The notes: generated from the letters alone by a model not told the origin. Shown: positions 9,749 to 18,477, counted from the stretch's first letter. The stretch: 64,000 bases of DNA from Rhodospirillales bacterium (GCA_014324045.1 JACOMY010000004.1:62001-126000), one strand, 5' to 3'. Made by a program: numbers and translations.

Positions 9749-10567
9749 CTAACGGTCAGCGCTCCAGACAATCGGGAACTCGCAGTCGGGAAGCGGCGCA
9801 CCGTCTTGCAGCGCGATTTGTGGATAGGGCGGCGAGGTCTTGCCCCCGCGCCGGCACAAGCGGACATCCTCGCCGAGCCAGCGGGTGGAGAAGCCGCGGC
9901 GGCGGCTTTTGGCGCTGTTGCCCGGCGCCCCGTGCAGGGTCAGGAAGTGGAAGGCTAGGGTGTCGCCCGGCTCCAGTTGCCAAGAGCAGATCTCGTAGGC
10001 CGCCGCATTGCCGTCGATGTCGGGTACAGTCTCGTAGCGCCCGCCTTGGAAGTCGTAGTTCGAGCCATCGTCGAAGAAGCGCGGATAATAGAGCTTGCCC
10101 CAGCGGTGAGAACCGGCCACGAAGCGCGGGCAGACAGAGCGCGGCACGGGATCGAGTGCAGTCCACAAGCTTACCGTCTCGGTCCCATCGACGCAGTAGT
10201 AGGGCATATCGTGGTGCCAAGGCGTGATCTTGGTGGTGCCGGGCTCCTTGACCAGCAGGTGCTCGTGGAAGATGCGCACGCGGCGGGTCTGCATAAGAGT
10301 CCCGGCTACGGCCGCTGCCGGACTGTCGCAGATGAAGGCGCGGTACTCGTGGATGCGCTGCCAGTTGCAATAGTCCTCGAAGAAATCGCCGCTCCCCTTG
10401 GCGGCACGATGGTCGCTGGCCAATGCGCTGGGCTCGGCAACGTTCTTCTCCACACCGCGCTCCAGGCAGTCCAGCCAGCCGGCGAAGAGTCCCTTCAGGC
10501 ATACCACGCCGTCCCTTTGAAAGGCAGCGGCCTGTTCGGCCGTAACTGGGCTCTCTTGCCTGTCCAT
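9749..10567 (-). CDS. phytanoyl-CoA dioxygenase (PhyH) family protein
   Basis: 272 residues of the Fe(II)/2-oxoglutarate-dependent PhyH family. The metal triad is visible: H118-x-D120 in PWHHDMPYY and H202 in LTLHGAPGN; R219 (FSTRWLG) would bind 2-oxoglutarate. The start ATG at 10565-10567 follows GGAG at 5-nt spacing; a weaker in-frame ATG lies at 10586-10588. The family hydroxylates varied small molecules (acyl-CoAs, ectoine, natural products), and nothing nearby identifies the substrate. It appears monocistronic; the upstream terminator-like hairpin at 10652-10676 separates it from the sequence before it. Confidence 0.88.
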   Translation of the reverse strand: MDRQESPVTAEQAAAFQRDGVVCLKGLFAGWLDCLERGVEKNVAEPSALASDHRAAKGSGDFFEDYCNWQRIHEYRAFICDSPAAAVAGTLMQTRRVRIFHEHLLVKEPGTTKITPWHHDMPYYCVDGTETVSLWTALDPVPRSVCPRFVAGSHRWGKLYYPRFFDDGSNYDFQGGRYETVPDIDGNAAAYEICSWQLEPGDTLAFHFLTLHGAPGNSAKSRRRGFSTRWLGEDVRLCRRGGKTSPPYPQIALQDGAPLPDCEFPIVWSADR

Positions 10568-10625
10568 GATGGCTCCAACCCTCCCCATCTTTACGAAGTC
10601 CGCCCGTACAAGAATTTGCGCCCCT

Positions 10626-10655
10626 AAAAGAAACTGTACCAAAAGAAACCGTACC
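10626..10655. repeat. 15-bp tandem repeat, two copies
   Basis: AAAAGAAACTGTACC at 10626-10640 is followed directly by AAAAGAAACCGTACC at 10641-10655, one base different. On the minus strand it forms the T-rich tail after the hairpin at 10652-10676 and lies just upstream of the PhyH gene. Confidence 0.85.
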
Positions 10656-10676
10656 CGGCCGGTATCGTGCCGGGTA
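10652..10676 (-). terminator. terminator-like hairpin
   Basis: TACCCGGC and GCCGGGTA form a perfect 8-bp stem around a 9-base loop. On the minus strand the stem is followed by CGGTTTCTTTTGG, a T-rich run. It would end transcription coming from 10700-11000 before the PhyH gene. Confidence 0.5.
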
Positions 10677-11005
10677 GCCAAGTACCGCCACCGGGCGCAG
10701 CCCCGGCATTGCCTTCGGCATAGCCGCCCTTGATCGGAGCGGCGAACTTGGCGGCATCGCCTGCCATGTTGCCGCCCCGGTCGGTGCCAAGCGGGAGGCC
10801 GTCTCCGAAGGCGGCCTTGTTTTTCCTGCGGCTTGGTCGAGGAATCCGTCGCCGCGCCGTCTTCGCCGTTCGGAAGCATCCTGCATCTTCGGCGGCGGAC
10901 CGTCGTCCTTCGCGTGCAGGGTGCCGCCTTAGTGAACCTCGATCGTCACACCGACAGGTCCTCCTTGCGCTCCATAGCCATGCGCCGCGAAGACCGGGGT
11001 AAGAA
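10677..11005. other. unresolved stretch, possible remnant of a small minus-strand gene
   Basis: About 330 bases between tRNA-Lys and the hairpin at 10652-10676. Two overlapping minus-strand frames look partly coding: one opens near 10879 (MLPNGEDGAATDSS), the other ends in a Gly-rich tail (GGYAEGNAGAAPGGGTW) at 10624. Neither gives a convincing whole protein, and a frameshift near 10820 would be needed to join them. The terminator-like hairpin downstream suggests something here was once transcribed. Confidence 0.3.
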
Positions 11006-11081
11006 TGGTGAGCCCGGCAGGATTCGAACCTGCGACCCACTGATTAAAAGTCAGTTGCTCTACCGGCTGAGCTACGGGCCC
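11006..11081 (-). tRNA. tRNA-Lys (UUU)
   Basis: A full cloverleaf of 76 nt with encoded CCA. The acceptor stem GGGCCCG pairs with CGGGCTC, the anticodon loop is CTTTTAA (anticodon TTT), and the T-arm has GTTCGAATC. Its charging enzyme in this organism is probably the class I lysyl-tRNA synthetase at 39388-40965. Confidence 0.97.
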
Positions 11082-11291
11082 CACCCCCGGCAAACCCTGC
11101 GGCAGCCGTCGTGCGCTAAGACCTATAGGCCGGGGGCGCGCCGGTCAACGCCTTGGGCTGTACAGAATCTGCGGCAGGCTGGCAGCACAGCTGCCTTGCT
11201 CGCCCAAGCGCTTGCAAGGCCGTTAGGAAACGGCCAAGGTAGAGGTTCCCCGGCCCGCCGGAATCCCCCCTGCTTCGGAAGGAGAAGACTG

Positions 11292-11582
11292 GTGAAAATC
11301 GTCTGCATTGCCCGGCGCGACAGCGCTGCCCCGGCCGAAAGCTTCGACGAACTAGGCGACGCGGAGATCAAGCAGGCCATGCAGTTCGCCGTCGAGGGCT
11401 TCGTGCGCGAAATCTACTCCATTGCCGACGGCAGCGGCGCCGTGATCGTCGCCGAAGCCGACTCGGTCGAGGCGGCGAAGGCCAAACTCGATCGGTTGCC
11501 CTTCGCCCAGGCCGGCTTGCTGGAGATCGAGTATGTGCCGGTGAAGGCCTACCGCGGACTCGCCAAGCTTGCGGAAGCCTAG
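11292..11582 (+). CDS. small conserved-looking protein of unknown function
   Basis: 96 residues from a GTG start at 11292, preceded by GGAGA at about 6-nt spacing. The pattern (beta start KIVCIAR, helix DAEIKQAMQFAVEGFVREI, strand GAVIVAEA, helix SVEAAKAKLDRL, strand LLEIEYVPVKAY) resembles small dimeric alpha/beta-barrel proteins such as muconolactone-isomerase-like or YCII-like domains. This is a fold-level impression only. No signal peptide or membrane span. It stands alone between tRNA-Lys and the AT-richer block at 11808. Confidence 0.7.
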   Translation: MKIVCIARRDSAAPAESFDELGDAEIKQAMQFAVEGFVREIYSIADGSGAVIVAEADSVEAAKAKLDRLPFAQAGLLEIEYVPVKAYRGLAKLAEA

Positions 11583-11807
11583 CCGCCAAGCCCGGCAGCG
11601 GGACATTCGACGGCGACCGCCGCTTATCGCCGGAACAAGGGAAACCGCAGATCTTTCGGGTCTACGGCTTCGCCAGGAGCCATGAGAGGCGAGAGATTTA
11701 CATCCCCATCAAGGGGGGCCGCTTCGCTCTAAGGCGTGGGTAGCCTTGTGGATCCTGGCTTAACGCTAACGCGGCGATGGCAGCCGCGAACTGCACCGCT
11801 GGATTGT

Positions 11808-12239
11808 CTAATCGTCTGTATAAGTCTGGAAGCACTGGACAAGGACTAAACCACCCGGATCTTTCGTATTCATGCCAACAAAGTGGTATTGTCCTTTATG
11901 AATATGTATATATGCATATTGACCAGAGTCATTAAACCTTCCACCCACACCGGACAGGGTGCACAAGGTGTTGGATGGGTTATAGCCGAGCTCTAATGGT
12001 GTCTTAATACCTACAGCCCTTTCATTGTGGTATCGTGTAAATACCTTATTTTTGTCCTTGGAAACTGGGTGATCTATCTTACGCGAACCCCAACGCTCTC
12101 TGCCATTCGGGTCCCTATAAACCGAGTATACAGTCTTACTATCATCTACCCAAGTGTCGAAAGAAATGAAAGCACGATAGACACTTCTGATTTTCACAGA
12201 AGCGATCTGTTTTTCAAGAGCGACAACCCTTTTTTCCAA
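11808..12239 (-). CDS. orphan protein, C-terminal module (probably same polypeptide as the upstream gene)
   Basis: 143 residues if it starts at the TTG at 12237-12239. It begins with a heptad-repeat helix (EKRVVALEKQIASVK) and continues into a beta-rich domain (FTRYHNERAVGIK, then SGQYAYIHIHKGQYHFVGM). No family was recognised. It overlaps the end of the upstream gene by 46 bases in the -1 frame. A -1 shift at the GGAAAAAAGG run joins the two readings and keeps the coiled coil in register (V, W, V, L, I, V at a/d positions). No good ribosome binding site is apparent for independent initiation. Base composition is clearly AT-richer than the flanking genes, suggesting acquisition by transfer. 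Alternatives: a separate coupled gene, or an indel in the run. Confidence 0.55.
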   Translation of the reverse strand: MEKRVVALEKQIASVKIRSVYRAFISFDTWVDDSKTVYSVYRDPNGRERWGSRKIDHPVSKDKNKVFTRYHNERAVGIKTPLELGYNPSNTLCTLSGVGGRFNDSGQYAYIHIHKGQYHFVGMNTKDPGGLVLVQCFQTYTDD

Positions 12240-13660
12240 TCTGTAACGACGTCAAGGGCACCTCGATCCCTGCGGATTACAGGTATGATCATCGTTGCAA
12301 GCTCGGTCCCTGAAACAACCGTTTCGATGATTTTAGTCTGAGCGTTGAGGCTGAAGGAATCTTTGTTGACATAGTACATATCAATGCTTGTCGGAACGTA
12401 TTCTTTGCCATCATATTCCCACTCCACGCCGTTCTCATCCGAAAAGCTAGAAAAATTTAACTCACCTTTGGCAGCCCCCTTCGGCAGGACCTCGCCATTC
12501 ACTCCACCCTCCATGCCCTTACGTTCGAACGCTTGTTTTCTTAAGCGTTTTACAGTTTCCGGATCGTCTAGAAGAATGTAAGTTTCGGCGAAATCGTTAG
12601 CCGGCTCCGCAAGCAACACTTTGACAGTTTGCTTTTGTATGAGGTTTTCCATACTCGACATTATCCGAGCGGTCAGTTCCGATGGGTTGCAGTCGGACGA
12701 CACGCAATAACCTTCTATTCTCAAATGTGTAATTGCCTTTTTAGCCAAATTCCGAAGCCCCGTGATATTCATCCAGCGTTGCCGGGTATCGGTCTCTCGG
12801 GATTCGGTTTCTGTAAAGATCGATGTGTTTTTCTTTGTGTCTTTCTTTACACCTAATGCTGATTTGAATAACTTGACGTCCTTGTCGAGAAGTGATTTGT
12901 CTCCTTTACCCGATTCTTTTCTCTTTACACGGGTCCAGCCTTCCGTAACAAGATAGCCCGTGGCTTTTGCCACTTGGTCCAATTCTACGTCAAGAATATA
13001 ATCACGAAGCGCGCCATAAGTAAAAGTAATCACATTACTGGATTCGACGGACGAGTCCAAAACCACCCTCGCCTCCAGCATATTGCCGCTATCGATATAA
13101 CGCTCCAGATCCATGCAAGAAATCTTGGACGTTCCCGTTTGAGCAGACTCTCTCCTCGTAAATGTAGTGGTGACCGCTGTATTGAAGTCATTTCCTTTGG
13201 GATAGTACCAAAGCCTTTGCTTGGTCTCAGCATCATACAATTCGATCATGCGATAGGGGTATTTCTGCACATTCCAATGCTTACCATCCGGGAGCAGAGA
13301 CCGAGCTGCGTCAAGCACATCGTTAGCACTGGTTTCGATGTGCAGATACATCTCGAACGCGCCGCCCGAATATGGATTGCCTTCGCATTTTTCCCGCCAT
13401 TGATCCTCTAGATCTTCGACGTCATAGGCTATGTAAGGCTGATGGTATAGGTTATTTGCCCCGGTATCGCCGCCACTGCCTTTGTATATCTTAATCGCCT
13501 TTCCCGCCAAGCGATCGAGCGTAACCGAACCGATAGAGGCAGTCGGTGGCGGTATGGGTCCACCAAATATCTGCGGCGGAGTCGAATCCTGTGCACTCAC
13601 CTCCGAACCCATAGCGAAGGCCAAGAGCAGAGAGGCGCAAAAAGTTGTTGTCCGAGGCAT
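12194..13660 (-). CDS. orphan exported protein of unknown function
   Basis: 488 residues from the ATG at 13658-13660, with AAGGA 8 nt upstream. A signal peptide is clear (MPRTTTF, then a hydrophobic stretch ending in SEVSAQ), so the product is periplasmic, surface or secreted. The mature part is mixed alpha/beta with many charged residues and only three cysteines visible, two of them in EGYCVSSDC. No domain was recognised. The gene ends in RGALDVVTDWKK followed by 11 further residues before the stop, while the -1 frame continues as a coiled coil and a beta-rich domain (11808-12239). GC content is lower than that of its neighbours. Confidence 0.65.
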   Translation of the reverse strand: MPRTTTFCASLLLAFAMGSEVSAQDSTPPQIFGGPIPPPTASIGSVTLDRLAGKAIKIYKGSGGDTGANNLYHQPYIAYDVEDLEDQWREKCEGNPYSGGAFEMYLHIETSANDVLDAARSLLPDGKHWNVQKYPYRMIELYDAETKQRLWYYPKGNDFNTAVTTTFTRRESAQTGTSKISCMDLERYIDSGNMLEARVVLDSSVESSNVITFTYGALRDYILDVELDQVAKATGYLVTEGWTRVKRKESGKGDKSLLDKDVKLFKSALGVKKDTKKNTSIFTETESRETDTRQRWMNITGLRNLAKKAITHLRIEGYCVSSDCNPSELTARIMSSMENLIQKQTVKVLLAEPANDFAETYILLDDPETVKRLRKQAFERKGMEGGVNGEVLPKGAAKGELNFSSFSDENGVEWEYDGKEYVPTSIDMYYVNKDSFSLNAQTKIIETVVSGTELATMIIPVIRRDRGALDVVTDWKKGLSLLKNRSLL

Positions 13661-13830
13661 AATCGATTCCTTGTCCTCAATCTCCAACCTAGAAGATAGC
13701 TTCATGCCGCATCTTGCAACACAAAAGTTTTTCGACTTCCCGGCCGCTCAGGATCGTGCCGAGACCCTCGGCAATGGCGTGAAGATTTGCTCCTGCCGGT
13801 CGGCGGCGATCATGTTCTCCTCCCTTACGG

Positions 13831-14544
13831 CTACATAGCGACGAACTCCGCCGCCAGTGCCGGATCGGTCAGATCGGCCGGTTCGAGCCTGTGCAGTATT
13901 CGCCCGCGTCGGAGGATCAGGACGCGCTCCGCCAATGTACGGATGAAGCCGAGGTTCTGCTCGGCCGCCACCACGGTCAGGCTGCTTGCCGCCTTTAGCT
14001 GGAGTAGACGCTCGGCGATCTCTTCGACGATGGAGGGCTGGATGCCTTCCGTCGGCTCGTCCAGCAACAGCAGGCGAGGCCCGCCGCAGAGGCAGCGGGC
14101 CAGCGCCAGCAGCTGTTGCTCGCCGCCGCTGAGCGCCCCGCCGGGCCGTTTCAGCAGCGGCTTCAGGCGGGGGAAGAACTCGACAACCTCCGCCACCCAC
14201 CGCTCTTCTTCCTGCACCGAAAGCCCGGCGGCCAGGGCGCCGGCACGTAGGTTCTCCCAAACGCTCAACGCCGGCAGGATCTGGCGGCCCTGCGGCACGT
14301 AGCCCAGTCCCAAGCGGTTGCGCTGGAAAGGCTTCAGGCGCGTGATGTCACGCCCGCCGAAATGGACACTGCCCTTGCCAGCCGGCAGGAACCCCATCAG
14401 GGCACGCATCGCAGTGGTTTTGCCCATTCCGTTGTGGCCCAGGATGCCGACGAAGGCCCCTTCCTCCACCTCCAGCGAGAGCCCGTCCAGCACGCGAATG
14501 CGGCCGTAGCCCGAGGTGAGCCCCTGTGCCGACAAGAAGGTCAT
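13831..14544 (-). CDS. urtE: Urt/Liv-type ABC transporter ATP-binding protein (UrtE-like)
   Basis: 237 residues. Walker A GHNGMGKTT, signature LSGGEQQLLALAR and Walker B LLLLDEPTEGIQP are present. The DEPTEGIQPSIVEEI stretch is typical of UrtE, the second ATPase of urea-type importers of the branched-chain amino acid (HAAT) family. It is the last gene of a five-gene operon; its ATG overlaps the stop of the UrtD-like gene by four bases. The substrate is judged from family resemblance only. Confidence 0.82.
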   Translation of the reverse strand: MTFLSAQGLTSGYGRIRVLDGLSLEVEEGAFVGILGHNGMGKTTAMRALMGFLPAGKGSVHFGGRDITRLKPFQRNRLGLGYVPQGRQILPALSVWENLRAGALAAGLSVQEEERWVAEVVEFFPRLKPLLKRPGGALSGGEQQLLALARCLCGGPRLLLLDEPTEGIQPSIVEEIAERLLQLKAASSLTVVAAEQNLGFIRTLAERVLILRRGRILHRLEPADLTDPALAAEFVAM

Positions 14545-15260
14545 GCCGCGCTCCGCCCCAGATAGACGTCACGCACCCGCCGGTCGCTCAACGCCTTATC
14601 GACGTTCTCCTCGACCAGGATGCGGCCGCGATGGAAGACCGTCACCCTGCTGGCGATTGAGCGGATGAACTGCATATTGTGCTCGACTGCCACCACCGTG
14701 GCCTCGCGGTTGATTTCACGGATCAGCTCGGCGGTGCGGGCGGTCTCTTCCACGCTCATGCCGGCCGAGGGCTCGTCCAGCAGCACTAGGATGGGCTCGC
14801 GGGCCACCACCATGGCGATCTCCACCCATTGGCGCTGGCCGTGCGCCAGTTCGCCGACGAGGCGCCCCGCCATAGGCTCTAGTTGCACCCGCGCCAGAAC
14901 CTCGGCAACCTTGCGGGCGGCAGCGGCCTTGGGCAGGATGAAACGGGCGGCGAGTGTCAGGTTCTCCGCCACGGAAAGGCCATCGAAGACGTCGGGGATC
15001 TGGTTCTTGATACCGATCCCCAGCCGGCCGATTTCGTGCGCTGCGGCAGCCGTGATATCCTGCCCATTCAGCAGGACTTGACCGCCGTCCGGGCGATGCT
15101 GACCGGTCAGCATCTTGAAGAAAGTGCTCTTGCCGGCCCCGTTCGGACCGATCAGACAGCGCAGCTCGCCGGGCGCCAGGGAAAAGTCGATACGGTCGAT
15201 GGCCTTGACGCCGCCGAAGGTCTTGCTGAGCTGCCGGGTTTCGAGTATCGGCGCGCTCAT
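14541..15260 (-). CDS. urtD: Urt-type ABC transporter ATP-binding protein (UrtD-like)
   Basis: 239 residues from the ATG at 15258-15260, which overlaps the permease stop (ATGA). It has Walker A GPNGAGKST, the GIGIKNQIPDVFDGLSV stretch characteristic of UrtD, and Walker B LVLLDEPSAGMS. The signature motif reads LAHGQRQWVEIAM in place of LSGG, as in UrtD proteins. It would power import together with the UrtE-like ATPase. Confidence 0.83.
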   Translation of the reverse strand: MSAPILETRQLSKTFGGVKAIDRIDFSLAPGELRCLIGPNGAGKSTFFKMLTGQHRPDGGQVLLNGQDITAAAAHEIGRLGIGIKNQIPDVFDGLSVAENLTLAARFILPKAAAARKVAEVLARVQLEPMAGRLVGELAHGQRQWVEIAMVVAREPILVLLDEPSAGMSVEETARTAELIREINREATVVAVEHNMQFIRSIASRVTVFHRGRILVEENVDKALSDRRVRDVYLGRSAA

Positions 15261-16294
15261 CGGGCAGCTCGCCTGGAAGCAGCCCACCTAGCGACCGCGC
15301 TCAAGAGTTCGGAGAGAGTCGGCAGCAAGCCCTTCTTGAAGAGCAGAACGAAGAGGGTCAGCATCGCGCCTAGCGCAAGAGTCACCTGCCCCACCCCCTG
15401 GGTGCCCAGCCAGGTCGTCAAGGTGACCACCAGGGCCGTCCCCAGGATCGGGCCGGCCAGAGTCATGCGTCCGCCGACGATGACCCAGATGACGATCTGC
15501 GCCGCTCGATCCAGATCGAACAGCGAGGGCCCGACGAAGTTCCCCCAGACAGCGAAGAGCACACCCGCCAGACCGGCCACGGCACCCGCCAAGACGAAAG
15601 CGCCCAAGCAATAGTGCCGGCTGTCGTAGCCCAGCAACTCGACGCGGCGTCGGTTCTCGCGCAACCCCACCAGCACCTGCCCGAAGCCCGTGGTCAGAGT
15701 CAGGCGCAGACCGACATAGACCAGGATCAAAACCGCCGCCGTCAGATAGTAGACGCCGTCGATGAAGAGCGTGGCCTTAGCCTCCCAGGGGATCTCCAGC
15801 GATGGCACGCCGGGAATGCCGTTCTGCCCGTTCAGACGCACCTTGCCTATCACGAACCGGTCGCCCGAGGTGGCCCGGATCGCCTTCTCCAGAATCAAGG
15901 TTACCGCCAGAGTGATCACCGAGAAGTAGATGTCGCCAATGCGCCCCCAGATCAGGAAATAGCCCAGCACGGCGCTGAAGAGAGTCGGGCAGACTATCCC
16001 GATCAGCGCCGCTGTGGCGGTATCGACGCTGTTCATGGCGACGATGGCGTAGACGTAGCCGCCCAGCCCAAACATCGCCGTCTGCCCCAAGCTCAGGATG
16101 CCGACATAACCCCAGAGGAAGGACATGGAGAGGGCCAGGAGAGCCAAAACGAAAATCTTCGAGATGTCGTACTGCACGGCGAAGTCGTAGAAGGAAGGCA
16201 CCGCCATCAAGCCGACCGTCGTCAGGATCGCCATGGCCCACCAACTCCAGCCCGGCCGTTCGCTGGCTGGCCGCAGGGCGAAAAGCTCCCCCAT
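15257..16294 (-). CDS. urtC: branched-chain/urea-type ABC transporter permease (UrtC/LivM-like)
   Basis: 345 residues with about nine hydrophobic spans. The LivM/UrtC signature is readable as LWGYVGILSLGQTAMFGLGGY. It would form the inner-membrane channel with the UrtB-like permease, whose stop lies six bases before this start. The Gln in SLGQ replaces the His common in UrtC, so the ligand may differ from urea. Confidence 0.82.
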   Translation of the reverse strand: MGELFALRPASERPGWSWWAMAILTTVGLMAVPSFYDFAVQYDISKIFVLALLALSMSFLWGYVGILSLGQTAMFGLGGYVYAIVAMNSVDTATAALIGIVCPTLFSAVLGYFLIWGRIGDIYFSVITLAVTLILEKAIRATSGDRFVIGKVRLNGQNGIPGVPSLEIPWEAKATLFIDGVYYLTAAVLILVYVGLRLTLTTGFGQVLVGLRENRRRVELLGYDSRHYCLGAFVLAGAVAGLAGVLFAVWGNFVGPSLFDLDRAAQIVIWVIVGGRMTLAGPILGTALVVTLTTWLGTQGVGQVTLALGAMLTLFVLLFKKGLLPTLSELLSAVARWAASRRAAR

Positions 16295-16300
16295 GGCTAT

Positions 16301-17164
16301 CTAGACCCGGCCCTTCAGGCCCCTGGTCACCCCCTTCGGCAGGAACCTCAGCAGCAAGATCGCAACGAAAAGAACCGAGATCTCGCCCAGGACCGAGGTG
16401 GTGAGATAGGCTACCGCCCCGTCGATCATCCCAAAAAGGCTTGAAGCGGCCAAGGTTCCGGTCAGTGGCAGCGGGCCGCCAGCGATCACGGTGACGAAGG
16501 CCTTGGCGATGTAGAAGGCGCCCATGGTCGGCGAGGCGCCGAACAGTGGCACTAGGATCGCACCGGTCAGGCCGGCCAGGGCTGCCCCGAAGCCGAAGGT
16601 CAGCATGAAGACCCGATCGGTGTCGATCCCTAGCGCTTGCGCCATGGCTGCGTTCTGCATGGTGGTGCGCACGATGAGACCGGCGCGGGTCATCCGCCAG
16701 ACCAGGTAGAGCGCCGCCAGGAGTGCGAAGGCCAGCAGGATCATCAATAGGCTGTAGACCGAGATCGAGAAGGTACCGAGCGAAATGTTGCCAAGGTCCT
16801 GTGGCGTGCTGGCGGTCTGCGGGCCGAAGAAGGTGGTGACGGCGCCGACGATCAAGAGGCTCATGCCCCAGGTCGCCAGCAAGGTATCCAGCACGCGGCC
16901 GTAGAGATAGCGGATCACCAGCCGCTCACCGACAATCCCCACCAGCCCGACGATCAGCCCGGCTAGGGGGATCGAGAGGAAGAGTGGAACGCCGGCGCCG
17001 GCAAGCTGCGCGCAGAACAGGGCCCCAAGCATTATGAACTCGCCATGCGCTAGGTTGATCACCTTCATCATGCCGAAGATGACCGCCAATCCCAGGCTGA
17101 TCAGGATGAAAATGCTGATTGAGAAGAGGATCTGATAGGCGTAGATCGCCACGACCTCGAACAT
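16301..17164 (-). CDS. urtB: branched-chain/urea-type ABC transporter permease (UrtB/LivH-like)
   Basis: 287 residues, all membrane spans and short loops. Family motifs: FGMMKVINLAHGEFIMLG and RYLYGRVLDTLLATWGMSL, the latter close to the UrtB consensus. A GAGGGG ribosome site precedes the ATG at 17164. It pairs with the UrtC-like permease. Confidence 0.83.
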   Translation of the reverse strand: MFEVVAIYAYQILFSISIFILISLGLAVIFGMMKVINLAHGEFIMLGALFCAQLAGAGVPLFLSIPLAGLIVGLVGIVGERLVIRYLYGRVLDTLLATWGMSLLIVGAVTTFFGPQTASTPQDLGNISLGTFSISVYSLLMILLAFALLAALYLVWRMTRAGLIVRTTMQNAAMAQALGIDTDRVFMLTFGFGAALAGLTGAILVPLFGASPTMGAFYIAKAFVTVIAGGPLPLTGTLAASSLFGMIDGAVAYLTTSVLGEISVLFVAILLLRFLPKGVTRGLKGRV

Positions 17165-17235
17165 GGTGTCCCCTCACGCAGTCCCACCGGTCGAAGAGAG
17201 AGCGGTGTCTTTGCCGCCCTCGAGACGTAGCGAGG

Positions 17236-18477
17236 CTATTGCACCTCCGGCTCGTACTGGGTGGTGTCGTCTGGATTGGCGTGCAAATCGCAAACCAACT
17301 GGGTGTCCAGCGGCGGCTGCTGCGAGAAGGACTGCAAGAGGTCGAAGCTGCCCTTGTCGTTGCCCACGGCGATATGAATGTCCATCGTCGTGTGGTTGGT
17401 CTTGCCGTCGATGGAATAGAGACCGCCGGGGCCGTCGAAGGAGATCTCGCCGCTCTTCAGGGCCATAATTACTGCGTCGGGCGAGGCATCGCCGGCCTTG
17501 CGGACCGCGTCGGCCCACAGCATCACGCCGCGGTAACCGTATTCGCCGTATTCTCCGACATAGTCGTCCTCGCCGGAGAAGGCCTTGAAGTTCTCTACGA
17601 AGGACTTGGCGGCCGGGGTGTCTAGACCGTCGACGAAGGAGGTGGCGATGATGATGCCCCGGCCTTCCTCCGGCGACAGCTCGGTTTGCTCACGTCCAAC
17701 ACCGTAGGTGCTGGAGGCCAGTAGCATGTTGTCCTTGCCAACGGTCGATTCGAACTGGCGATAGAAGCCCATATGGGCGCCGCCGACCAGAGCGGAATAG
17801 ACCACGTCGGGGGCGGCCTCCTGAATGCGGGCTAAGACCGGTGCGAAGTTGGTTACGTCCAGCGGAAAGAATTCGATGTTCACAACCTCGCCGCCATTTG
17901 CTTCGACGATGTTCTTCATCCACTTGGCGGTAATATGGCCGTAGTTGTAGTCGGCGGCTAGGATATAGCTCTTTCTCGCTCCCTTCTCGTTGATTACGTA
18001 GGGGATCAGGGCCTCCAGCTGCTGGGCCGGGACCATGCCGGTAGAGACGTGGCGCCGGTCGCAGACCCCGCCCTCGTAAAGAGCGTTGTAGAACAGCAAA
18101 CTGCCGAAGCGCTGCACGATCGGCCGCATGACCTCGCGCGAGGAAGAGGTGATGCCGCCATGGATCGCGTCGGCCTTGTCGCGCAACAGGGCGTTGGTCG
18201 CGTACTGAGCATTGAGCGTGTTGTCCGACTGGCTGTCGTAGAAGCGGATCTCGACCGGACGGCCCAGCAGACCGCCGGACTTGTTGATCTCGTCGACCGC
18301 CATGGCCACGCCCTGGATCTGCTTTAGGCTGTAGATGTTCAAACCACCGGACCGATCCAGGATGTTGGCTATGACGATGGGATGGCCCTCCTGTGCCGCA
18401 GCGTCTTGCCCGGCATCCGTAAGGCTCGCAGCCGCCAGGCCCATTGCCGCCAGTGCGGTCAAGACACACCGCAGCAT
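17236..18477 (-). CDS. urtA: periplasmic substrate-binding protein, UrtA/AmiC-like
   Basis: 413 residues. A signal peptide (MLRCVLTALAAMGLAAAS, cleavage after DAAAQ) directs it to the periplasm. The mature protein is a two-lobed type 1 binding protein of the Peripla_BP_5 kind, with NIYSLKQIQGVAMAVDEIN and a GGLLGRPVEIRFYDSQSD stretch, closest in style to UrtA and the amide sensor AmiC. The start at 18477 is supported by GGGAG upstream; an earlier in-frame ATG gives no sensible signal. No urease or amidase genes lie nearby, so urea, short amides or another small solute are all possible. Confidence 0.82.
   Translation of the reverse strand: MLRCVLTALAAMGLAAASLTDAGQDAAAQEGHPIVIANILDRSGGLNIYSLKQIQGVAMAVDEINKSGGLLGRPVEIRFYDSQSDNTLNAQYATNALLRDKADAIHGGITSSSREVMRPIVQRFGSLLFYNALYEGGVCDRRHVSTGMVPAQQLEALIPYVINEKGARKSYILAADYNYGHITAKWMKNIVEANGGEVVNIEFFPLDVTNFAPVLARIQEAAPDVVYSALVGGAHMGFYRQFESTVGKDNMLLASSTYGVGREQTELSPEEGRGIIIATSFVDGLDTPAAKSFVENFKAFSGEDDYVGEYGEYGYRGVMLWADAVRKAGDASPDAVIMALKSGEISFDGPGGLYSIDGKTNHTTMDIHIAVGNDKGSFDLLQSFSQQPPLDTQLVCDLHANPDDTTQYEPEVQ

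Noticed and set aside
9756-10886. 376-codon minus-strand frame overlapping the PhyH gene in another frame
   Set aside because: The PhyH frame has the full iron and 2-oxoglutarate residues; the overlapping frame is Arg-rich noise.
12224-12240. Canonical slippery heptamer A AAA AAG at the A6 run
   Set aside because: In the zero frame the codons are TGG AAA AAA GGG, so the heptamer is G AAA AAA and not the E. coli dnaX-type signal. A -1 shift remains possible but is not signalled in the classical way, and I see no clear downstream stem-loop.
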